19,083 nucleotides of DNA from a bacterium (GTDB lineage: Bacteria > Patescibacteriota > Saccharimonadia > Saccharimonadales > UBA4665). A program made the position numbers and the translations under genes. Location: NCBI GenBank assembly GCA_021846765.1, contig JAJZWH010000011.1, positions 1-19,083 on the forward strand, read 5' to 3'. Under the pieces are notes generated by a model. It saw nothing but the letters and a program-made list of their open reading frames with translations, searched no databases and was not told the origin of the DNA. This document shows, piece by piece, positions 13,016-19,083 of the stretch (position 1 is the stretch's first letter; each line of letters begins with the position of its first letter).

Positions 13016-14107
13016 ATGAAATTACAAGTTACTCAGGAGCATTTAAATCAGGCGTTAAACTCTGTTGGCAGAGTTGCTAACACTAGGAATACTCTACCGA
13101 TTTTATCAAACGTGTTGATTAAAACCGCTAATAATCGGCTAAGTTTAGCAGCTACTAACCTAGATATAGCCATTGTTCACTATATTGGAGCAAAGATTGA
13201 CCAAGAAGGAGCGATTACCGTACCCGCTCGATTAATGCAAGAATTTATAAGCAGTTTACCTAGCGGAGTTATAGAACTAGAACTAGAAAACAACAAACTA
13301 AAAATTGCCACCGACCAATACAACTCTACAATTAACGGAATTGTGGCTGACGATTTTCCAGTTATGCCAACTATAAGCGAGGGTAAAAAATGGACAATTG
13401 ACAGTGTGCTTTTAAAAAAAGGCTTACAGCAAGTTGTTTTTGCTGCTAGTAGTGACGAAACCAGACAAGTATTAACTGGAGTCTATTTACACACCAAAGA
13501 CTCCAAGTTATTTATTGCAGCTACTGATAGCTACCGTTTAGCAGAACGTGATTTAGGTAAAAACACTCAAGATGTGTCAATTCTTGTACCAGCTAACGCG
13601 ATGCAGGATTTGTTGAGAGTAATGGGAGATTATGAAGGAGAAGTTAACGTTACTCACGATGGACAACAGGTGTTGTTTCAGGTTGGCGATGTCGAGTTAA
13701 CCGCTAGATTAGTAGAGGGTACATATCCTGATTATCAAAAACTTATTCCTAGCGATTTTTCAGCTCAAATAAAGCTCAAAAAAGCTGATCTTAATAATGT
13801 CACTAAGGTCTCTAGCTTGTTTGCTAGAGAAAGCGCAGGCAGTGTAACAATTGAATTAAAAGAAAAAGAATCAACCCTCAGTATTTGTTCTATTGCCTCT
13901 CAACTTGGAGAAAATGTTGCTACAGCCAAGGGAAGCGTTGGCGGAGACGGGAGTATTACTCTTAACTCAAGATACCTTTTAGATGCACTAGGAGCACTTA
14001 ATGGAGAAGAGGTTTTCTTTGGATTTAATGGTAAACTAGAGCCAACAATACTCAAAGATCCTAAAGACAACAACTATAAACACGTAATAATGCCTCTTAA
14101 GAGCTAA
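13016..14107 (+). CDS. dnaN: DNA polymerase III beta subunit (sliding clamp)
   Basis: This is a 363-residue clamp, the standard bacterial length (about 365-380), made of three repeated clamp domains that dimerise into the processivity ring. Typical stretches are NTLPILSNVLIKT near residue 30, VLTGVYLHTKDSKLFIAATDSYRLAER near 155-185, VEGTYPDYQKLIPSDF near 235-250, and the C-terminal HVIMPLKS, matching the conserved VIMPMR ending. AAAGGAA lies close before the ATG. The gene follows the probable oriC spacer and precedes recF by 20 bases, the classical dnaA-dnaN-recF order. Confidence 0.97.
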   Translation: MKLQVTQEHLNQALNSVGRVANTRNTLPILSNVLIKTANNRLSLAATNLDIAIVHYIGAKIDQEGAITVPARLMQEFISSLPSGVIELELENNKLKIATDQYNSTINGIVADDFPVMPTISEGKKWTIDSVLLKKGLQQVVFAASSDETRQVLTGVYLHTKDSKLFIAATDSYRLAERDLGKNTQDVSILVPANAMQDLLRVMGDYEGEVNVTHDGQQVLFQVGDVELTARLVEGTYPDYQKLIPSDFSAQIKLKKADLNNVTKVSSLFARESAGSVTIELKEKESTLSICSIASQLGENVATAKGSVGGDGSITLNSRYLLDALGALNGEEVFFGFNGKLEPTILKDPKDNNYKHVIMPLKS

Positions 14108-14115
14108 GATAAGAC

Positions 14116-14121
14116 TACAAT
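14116..14121 (+). promoter_or_regulatory. -10 element directly before recF, possibly leaderless
   Basis: TACAAT (5/6) ends six bases before the recF ATG and no Shine-Dalgarno sequence is present in the 20-base dnaN-recF gap. No -35 is visible at the expected distance, inside the end of dnaN, so this could be chance in AT-rich DNA. Confidence 0.3.
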
Positions 14122-14127
14122 TAAATT

Positions 14128-15171
14128 ATGATTGCCGAAATTCGGCTCAGACAATTTAGATCCTATGACGATCAAGTTTTTACCCTTGGCAAAGGGATAA
14201 ATATAGTTGTTGGTCCTAATGCTAGCGGAAAAACTAATCTGTTGGAGGGTTTGGTAGTTGGTTGCCTAGGAAGCTCTTTTAAAGCCAACGATTATCAGCT
14301 CATAAAACATGGTTGTAACTGGTTTAGAATTGACATGGTTGATGAGTTAAATAAGACTAGATCGGTTAAAATTGCCAACCAAAATAAAATCACCAAGGAT
14401 TTTATAATTGAAAACAAAAACTATAAAAAGCTAAGTTTAGCTAATCGCCTTCCAGTAGTTCTATTTGAACCAAACGACTTATTGTTGTTAATTGGATCAC
14501 CAGAAACGCGTAGAAATTATTTAGATCAGATACTTGAACAAATCCATCCAAACTACAAAAAAGTAAAAAGCGACTACCTAAAAACTCTTAGACAACGGAA
14601 TAATTTAATAAAAAAAGAAGGCAGTTATAGCGAATTGTTTCCTTGGGATGTTCGTTTAAGTCATCTTGGTGGGATTATTGCCTTAAGTAGATCTGAATTA
14701 GTTAATAAACTAGACCAAAAAATAACCCAAACCTATCGTTTGTTGTCTAGAGACAAAGCGCAAATTAATATTGACTATATATCATCGGTAGACATCGATC
14801 AGTATCAAAGTCGAATGCTCAAAAAACTGGCAGCAAATCGAGAACTAGATATCCTAAGAGGTTTTACAACCACTGGACCGCACCGAGAAGACTTAGGAAT
14901 TTTAGTAAACAATAAACCAATATTAAGTGTTGCTTCTAGAGGCGAAACCCGCTCGGTAGTAGTATCTCTTAAGTTGATGGAGATAGAGATTATTAAGCAG
15001 CAAACAAATACTATGCCGCTAGTCTTGCTAGATGATTTATTTAGTGAACTAGATGCCGATCGTCGAGCCTATACGACCGAATATTTAATTGATTACCAAA
15101 CCGTTATTACTACTACTGATTTAGAAAACTATCTAAATATTAGCTCAAAAATAAACTATATTAAACTCTAA
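14128..15171 (+). CDS. recF: DNA replication and repair protein RecF
   Basis: RecF is an SMC/ABC-type ATPase that binds gapped DNA and helps load RecA through RecO/RecR. The 347-residue protein has the N-terminal IRLRQFRSYDD, Walker A GPNASGKTNLLEG from residue 29, and LFEPNDLLLLIGSPETRRNYLD in the lid region. It also has TTGPHREDLGI, the signature-like SRGETRSVVVSLKLMEIE, and Walker B VLLDDLFSELDADRR near residues 298-312. These are all RecF hallmarks. The gyrB gene that often follows recF is not in the window. Instead the next gene is convergent, 29 bases away, with no obvious terminator between. Confidence 0.97.
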   Translation: MIAEIRLRQFRSYDDQVFTLGKGINIVVGPNASGKTNLLEGLVVGCLGSSFKANDYQLIKHGCNWFRIDMVDELNKTRSVKIANQNKITKDFIIENKNYKKLSLANRLPVVLFEPNDLLLLIGSPETRRNYLDQILEQIHPNYKKVKSDYLKTLRQRNNLIKKEGSYSELFPWDVRLSHLGGIIALSRSELVNKLDQKITQTYRLLSRDKAQINIDYISSVDIDQYQSRMLKKLAANRELDILRGFTTTGPHREDLGILVNNKPILSVASRGETRSVVVSLKLMEIEIIKQQTNTMPLVLLDDLFSELDADRRAYTTEYLIDYQTVITTTDLENYLNISSKINYIKL

Positions 15172-15200
15172 GAAAAAACTCAGTATGAACATTCGGCAGT

Positions 15201-15971
15201 TTAACTACTAAATCCATACGTTTCTGTTAATTTGAGCATAGTAGCGCACTCATATTGACTTTGAGCGTTATCGTTAACCCCGTCGATAACCTCTAAGACA
15301 TAGTTGCCATATTTTACAGCCATAACCTCGTCGGGCATGGTCTGGGCATAATTACTAACAATTGATTGGTTGTCCCATATAGCTTCCTGTCCGTTTACTG
15401 CATTGGGTATTATTTTCATATTTGAATTTGAAGGAACGCCAGCAAGATCGGTGGCCCACACGTTATGATCGATTGGGAAAAAAGTGCTAGATTGAGAATT
15501 GTTGTTAAGAGTTATGCCAATTAGTATATCGCCATTACCAGATCCTGTTTGTGCCCAGTTGCCTATACCTGGAGCGTCAGGAGGGAGGATTGATGAGGTA
15601 TCTTTGCAACTAACTTGCCCGTATTGTAAGTCATAAAAGGCGTTAACGTAACTGGCTAGTTGAGGAACATCGCATAAGTTCGCTATTGGAGTACCAACGC
15701 TAGAGTTTTGGGTTGAATTGCTGCTGCTGTTACTGTTTGGTGAGGAAGAATTAGATACACTGCTTGCTGGGGAACTGTTTGGTTTTTCTTTTTTAGGTTG
15801 GGAAGATGGCGCAGCGGCTGGGTTACTAGTGCTTGCTTCGCTGCTTGGCTTTGAACTGCTACAGCCTGCTAACACGCTGCTACCTAATAATATAGCCATT
15901 AAACCTTTCACAACTCTTTTTTTGGACACCTCTTTTTTTAAAGGTTGTGCTGCTAGAGTCTCGATAGACAT
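15201..15971 (-). CDS. Putative lipoprotein with Ser/Asn/Pro-rich linker
   Basis: This 256-residue protein is predicted to be secreted and lipid-anchored. A basic N-terminal region is followed by a hydrophobic stretch and the lipobox LAGC, with the acylated Cys at position 37. Residues about 38-95 are a low-complexity Ser/Asn/Pro linker, as found in surface proteins crossing a wall or glycan layer. A compact domain follows, containing LCDVPQLASYVNAFYDLQYGQVSC, GDILIGITLNNNS and a C-terminal YECATMLKLTETYGF. Its fold I do not recognise. It resembles small actinobacterial lipoproteins of unknown role only in general form. AAGGAGG lies just upstream of the ATG, one of the strongest ribosome-binding sites in the window. 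It is probably monocistronic. Confidence 0.8.
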   Translation of the reverse strand: MSIETLAAQPLKKEVSKKRVVKGLMAILLGSSVLAGCSSSKPSSEASTSNPAAAPSSQPKKEKPNSSPASSVSNSSSPNSNSSSNSTQNSSVGTPIANLCDVPQLASYVNAFYDLQYGQVSCKDTSSILPPDAPGIGNWAQTGSGNGDILIGITLNNNSQSSTFFPIDHNVWATDLAGVPSNSNMKIIPNAVNGQEAIWDNQSIVSNYAQTMPDEVMAVKYGNYVLEVIDGVNDNAQSQYECATMLKLTETYGFSS

Positions 15972-16019
15972 AATAATCCTCCTTATAAGATTGTTTAGTC
16001 ACATCACTTTCATAAAAAC

Positions 16020-16049
16020 AGTATAACCATAAAACACAAAAACAAACAA
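16020..16049 (-). promoter_or_regulatory. Candidate promoter of the lipoprotein gene
   Basis: On the minus strand TTGTTT (16049-16044) and TATACT (16025-16020) are 18 bases apart. The predicted start near 16013 gives a leader of about 42 bases that contains the AAGGAGG site. It lies in the 124-base gap after the Big_5 protein gene, which otherwise shows no clear terminator. Confidence 0.4.
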
Positions 16050-16095
16050 CATTTGTCCAGAAAATCATTTATAGATAATAGGTAACAACAAAATA

Positions 16096-16803
16096 CTAAA
16101 TAATGTTTTTGTACTGAATTTGATAGTTGTTAGGATTTAGACCTAAGGATTGAATATATGATACAACGTCTTGTTTTTCTTGGTTGGCTGTAGCTGTTAT
16201 GTTGTTTGCTTGGGCTTGAGGAATAAAAAGCTCGGCAATTAAAACTAATTGTTGACTATTGTTAACTGTTTGATATGAATAATTTAGAGTAAAGTCTGGG
16301 GTGGTATGGGGTAAATATTTAACTATTGGATTGCTGTGTTGTTGGTTATATTTAAGTTGTTTTTTCAGCAAAGCCTGGCGCTGGGCATTAGACAAATCTT
16401 GGGTTGGAACATATCGTGGAGTAAAGCTAAATAACTGGTTAGTTAATTTTTGACCCTTACTGTCTATAATGCCGGACACTGAAATTGTATATTTAGTATT
16501 AGTGTTTAAGGGGGTTTGTAGATTAATATAAACAAAACTCCCACTAACTCGGTAAGAACTAATTATATTTGGACTGGCGGTGATTTTTAGGTCATTCGCT
16601 TTTAGGTTACGATTAAATTGAATATTAAAAAAAGGTGATACGCTAGCCACGTCGTTTGTCGGCGGATTAGTATTAACGACTCGGAAAGTAGAATCCTTAA
16701 TAACTATGTAAACAGAATATCCAACTAAAAGTACGACAATCAACACAGCTATCGCCAGAAGACGTTTTTTGAAAAGATTGCTTGCGTTAGTTTGGGGATA
16801 CAT
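16096..16803 (-). CDS. Membrane-anchored protein with Ig-like (Big_5) domain
   Basis: This 235-residue protein has a short cytoplasmic N-terminus, a transmembrane segment at about residues 13-35 (RLLAIAVLIVVLLVGYSVYIV), and an extracellular part. Residues about 45-130 match the bacterial Ig-like Big_5 pattern: NPPTNDVASVSPFFNIQFNR, then ANDLKITASPN, then LQTPLNTNTKYTISVSGIIDSKGQKL. Big_5 domains are structural surface modules. The C-terminal 100 residues contain QRQALLKKQLKYNQQHSNPI and a small alpha/beta-like domain that I do not recognise. Its start overlaps the end of the CHAP hydrolase gene by 17 bases, so the two are translated together. A role as a surface or secretion-apparatus component is inferred from this coupling. 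Confidence 0.78.
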   Translation of the reverse strand: MYPQTNASNLFKKRLLAIAVLIVVLLVGYSVYIVIKDSTFRVVNTNPPTNDVASVSPFFNIQFNRNLKANDLKITASPNIISSYRVSGSFVYINLQTPLNTNTKYTISVSGIIDSKGQKLTNQLFSFTPRYVPTQDLSNAQRQALLKKQLKYNQQHSNPIVKYLPHTTPDFTLNYSYQTVNNSQQLVLIAELFIPQAQANNITATANQEKQDVVSYIQSLGLNPNNYQIQYKNII

Positions 16804-18133
16804 AACCAGTTATTCCATTATCATAATAACCTATTCCGGTTTCGATACTAACTATTGACCCGCCAGGATAGGGTCCGCTTCCTTGATCTCCTCCTATGTA
16901 CGTAGATATGCCGTTTTGATTGGATATAAACATATTAACATGGCCGGTTCCATAAATTGCTAAATCACCAGGCTGGGGTACATATCCACTACTCTTGGGA
17001 TGCCATTGAAAGTTTAGATTTTGTTCACCAACTGATTGAATATCCACAACGGCAGCAATTCGCCAATTAGGATCGGGCTGTAAAGGATAACCGGCCTGTT
17101 GATATATCCAGCTAACAAAATCGGCGCACCATTCTTGAACGTTGTTTTGACTATAAATTAAATAACCTTTTTCTGAATATGTATTTACACCATTCCATGG
17201 GTATCCGGGTTGGTTTTTCCAGACTGCTAGCTGCTGTTCAGCCAAACAGACAACTTGCTGCCTAATACTTGCTTGAGCTCCAGTAATAGGAGTAGAGGCG
17301 GACGATAACGAGCTGCTATTGCAATTAATGTTGATTCCACAGGTTCCGTTAGCCGCGGGGGATAGACCACCACTAAAAGGAACGGGTGGAGTTACAGAAG
17401 GAGAAGAGTTCCAATATTGAGTTAGATAGGCCTGAGCCTGAGGGAGCGAGTTTTTTAATTCGTTTTGATAATTAAGGTTTCCAGGATTTGGTGGTCCAGG
17501 GTTTTGGACCTCTTGGCCAACCTCTTCTGGGGTTAAGTTTTGCCAACCAGGAATGTTTTGTACACCTTTATTTAGGGCGGCCGGATTAGCCAAGCCTGTT
17601 AAGTTGGTTCCAGGAGGCGTGCCAAAAAAGGCTTCGGCAGCATATGCGGGGCTCATTAGCTGGGTAATGGCGCTTAAATTGTTAAGAGCCGCTTGCCCAG
17701 TAGCAAGCGTACTCCAATCGTATTGAGGCTGTTGTTGATAAATACCAACCGAATCACCATTAGTTCCTACTGCATTATGAGCAACACTAAGGGATAAAGG
17801 AACATTAGAATTGGCATATATTTGCATACCAGATTCATCCTGGGCTACCATTAATCCTATTAAAGCACCAGCTTGGCCTAAGCCTTCATATTTTGCAATA
17901 CCAATAATCGTTTGTATTACTTGTTGTTGAGAGGTTGTCGCGGATACGCTACCGTTAACCGAAGTACTAATGGTAGTAGTTAGGCCACAAGAGCTAGGAA
18001 CCTGTTGGCTATCATAATAAATACTATTATTTTCAATGCTAAATAAGTTTAAAGCAGAAATAGCTGACGCATTACTAGTCAACAAGACTAACGAAAGAAT
18101 GCTTATGCAAATAAATAAAAATTGTTTTTTCAT
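16787..18133 (-). CDS. Secreted bifunctional peptidoglycan hydrolase (lysozyme-like plus CHAP domain)
   Basis: The 448-residue protein begins with a signal peptide (MKKQFLFICISILSLVLL, likely cleaved after ASA at 22-24). Residues about 70-240 look like a lytic transglycosylase domain. VAQDESGM carries the candidate catalytic Glu at position 100, and GDSVGIYQQQP is the counterpart of the family's GxxGLMQ segment. Residues about 290-448 are a CHAP amidase/endopeptidase domain with catalytic C336 in EWCADFVSWIYQQAG and H398 in GTGHVNMFIS. Such two-headed hydrolases accompany type IV secretion and phage-like machines that must cross peptidoglycan. In an epibiont it could also act on the host wall. 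The ATG overlaps the upstream stop as ATGA. The active residues appear intact. Confidence 0.85.
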   Translation of the reverse strand: MKKQFLFICISILSLVLLTSNASAISALNLFSIENNSIYYDSQQVPSSCGLTTTISTSVNGSVSATTSQQQVIQTIIGIAKYEGLGQAGALIGLMVAQDESGMQIYANSNVPLSLSVAHNAVGTNGDSVGIYQQQPQYDWSTLATGQAALNNLSAITQLMSPAYAAEAFFGTPPGTNLTGLANPAALNKGVQNIPGWQNLTPEEVGQEVQNPGPPNPGNLNYQNELKNSLPQAQAYLTQYWNSSPSVTPPVPFSGGLSPAANGTCGININCNSSSLSSASTPITGAQASIRQQVVCLAEQQLAVWKNQPGYPWNGVNTYSEKGYLIYSQNNVQEWCADFVSWIYQQAGYPLQPDPNWRIAAVVDIQSVGEQNLNFQWHPKSSGYVPQPGDLAIYGTGHVNMFISNQNGISTYIGGDQGSGPYPGGSIVSIETGIGYYDNGITGYVSPN

Positions 18134-19083
18134 TGAGTGTTAGTTAAGTCCGTATAAAAACTCATCACTTGGCTGTCTAGTATATATTGGCGAAAGCGAG
18201 ACATAATGTTTTGAAGTTGAGGTAGATTTTCCATATAGCTTTGACAACCAGGATTGCCTCCACCGATTTGATCGCAAAACGAAGTGGCTACTTGTTGGGT
18301 ACCGATAGCTACCGGAGTAACGTTTAGGTTGTTGTAGTTTCCTTCCGTGCCGCAAATTGGATTTGGAGAAGTTTCGTTTAATGCATTGGCGAAAGCTTGT
18401 GGGGTTTCGGCAAAACAATGAAAAACATCAGTAGTACTATTATCTGGTGTTGCGTTTGGGTAGTTATTTGGGTTTCCCAATAAGTTAATTAATGATCTGG
18501 TTTGTCCGTTATATGTAATAGTTGTGTTATATAAATAATGTTCGTTACTAATGGGGTCGTATTTCGTTATTTGGCTATTAGTAAATCCATATTGGGTTAC
18601 ATCATACGGTTGACCCGGATTGGTATCCTGAGTTAGGGCCATTATTCGAGGACCTCCTATTAAACTGCCAATACTGTGCATCAATAACAAAGGCGATTTT
18701 ATAATGTCATTTGCTAAAGAGCCTATGATAGCCATTCTGGATGTCGGCAAACTAATTGCTAGCTTAGAAACCAAAGACGCTGGATTACTAAAAGCAAACA
18801 ATCTATTGGCAAGTGGTTTCTGACTTTGAGCAATCTGTTCGGCTCGAGCTCCTTCGTTAGCTAAAGCGACTGCTTGAGAATTTTGAAGAGGCTGACCGCC
18901 AAGGCGCTGAGAATACATATTAAACAATATGTTAGCTCCGGCATCCGAATTATTTAATAGTTGGACCGAGTTCTCTAAACCATCTAATCCTATGGGAGTA
19001 AAATATTTAGTAACTAAAGGTATCACTGTGTTATGTATAATATTTTGAACAGCGTAGGTTCCTGCAACAAATGCAACTTCGGT
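18130..19083 (-). CDS. C-terminal part of a larger protein of unknown function, 5' end beyond window
   Basis: The frame stays open to the right edge (318 codons), reading AFVAGTYAVQNIIHNTVIPL before a GTG at 19026 that could be taken as a start. That GTG has no Shine-Dalgarno sequence and the upstream residues look protein-like. I therefore treat the gene as 5'-truncated. The visible part is mostly polar, with weakly hydrophobic patches such as MAIIGSLANDIIKSPLLLMHSIGSLIGG. It has four cysteines in the second half (FHCFAE, PICGTEG, SFCDQIG, GCQSYM), suggesting an extracytoplasmic disulphide-bearing region. I do not recognise a family. Tight coupling to the wall hydrolase suggests a component of a secretion or attachment apparatus, possibly type IV secretion-like, but this is inference. 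Confidence 0.7.
   Translation of the reverse strand, partial: TEVAFVAGTYAVQNIIHNTVIPLVTKYFTPIGLDGLENSVQLLNNSDAGANILFNMYSQRLGGQPLQNSQAVALANEGARAEQIAQSQKPLANRLFAFSNPASLVSKLAISLPTSRMAIIGSLANDIIKSPLLLMHSIGSLIGGPRIMALTQDTNPGQPYDVTQYGFTNSQITKYDPISNEHYLYNTTITYNGQTRSLINLLGNPNNYPNATPDNSTTDVFHCFAETPQAFANALNETSPNPICGTEGNYNNLNVTPVAIGTQQVATSFCDQIGGGNPGCQSYMENLPQLQNIMSRFRQYILDSQVMSFYTDLTNTQ

Noticed and set aside
12744..13019. A 91-codon plus-strand ORF spanning the dnaA-dnaN gap
   Set aside because: It overlaps the dnaA end and the dnaN start. Its sequence is a translation of DnaA boxes and the AT-rich tract, and it has no ribosome-binding site.
19024..19026. GTG as the true start of the right-edge protein
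   Set aside because: There is no Shine-Dalgarno sequence and the frame continues upstream to the edge with protein-like residues, so truncation is more likely.
1..19083. CRISPR arrays, complete insertion sequences, rRNA or tRNA genes
   Set aside because: I saw no regularly spaced direct repeats, no transposase and no RNA-gene signatures on either strand.

Overview
The window looks like the chromosomal replication-origin region of an ultra-small Candidate Phyla Radiation bacterium, most probably a Saccharibacterium (TM7). Four observations support this. The DNA is AT-rich with short spacers. The rpmH-dnaA-dnaN-recF and rnpA/yidC/khpB genes are compact. The ordinary genetic code is used, with TGA as a stop in several genes, which argues against Absconditabacteria and Gracilibacteria. 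The surface, secretion and T/A genes also fit an epibiont. The phylum call is inference, because no rRNA lies in the window.

Region 1 (1-4574) is a surface-glycan locus. It holds an ABC-2 polysaccharide exporter (ATPase cut by the window edge, plus permease), a GDP-6-deoxymannose reductase (rmd), a GDP-mannose 4,6-dehydratase (gmd), a 69-residue unknown protein and a family-4 type glycosyltransferase. Together these could make GDP-D-rhamnose, polymerise it into a glycan and export the product.

Region 2 (4575-7360) is an accessory patch. It contains a DUF3800 protein, a candidate structured small RNA with its own promoter and terminator on the minus strand, a Phd/YefM antitoxin overlapping an N-terminally truncated PIN toxin, and a standalone asparagine-synthase-type ATP-pyrophosphatase domain.

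Region 3 (7361-15171) is the origin core. khpB, yidC, rnpA and rpmH run leftward, and dnaA, dnaN and recF run rightward. DnaA boxes flank dnaA on both sides, and an AT-rich tract sits just before dnaN. The normally tight rnpA-yidC junction is split by a leftward AAA+/DUF4143 ATPase gene with a near-consensus leaderless promoter and a palindromic operator, plus about 300 bp of decayed coding sequence.

Region 4 (15172-19083) is a leftward block of envelope and secretion genes. It holds a lipoprotein, a membrane-anchored Ig-like (Big_5) protein, a secreted lysozyme-like plus CHAP peptidoglycan hydrolase, and the C-terminal part of a larger unknown protein. The last three overlap end to end and form an operon that continues past the window.

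A recurring regulatory theme is the likely leaderless transcript. Several genes lack a Shine-Dalgarno sequence and have a -10 hexamer 6-8 bases before the start codon. Others in the same window have strong AGGAGG-type sites.
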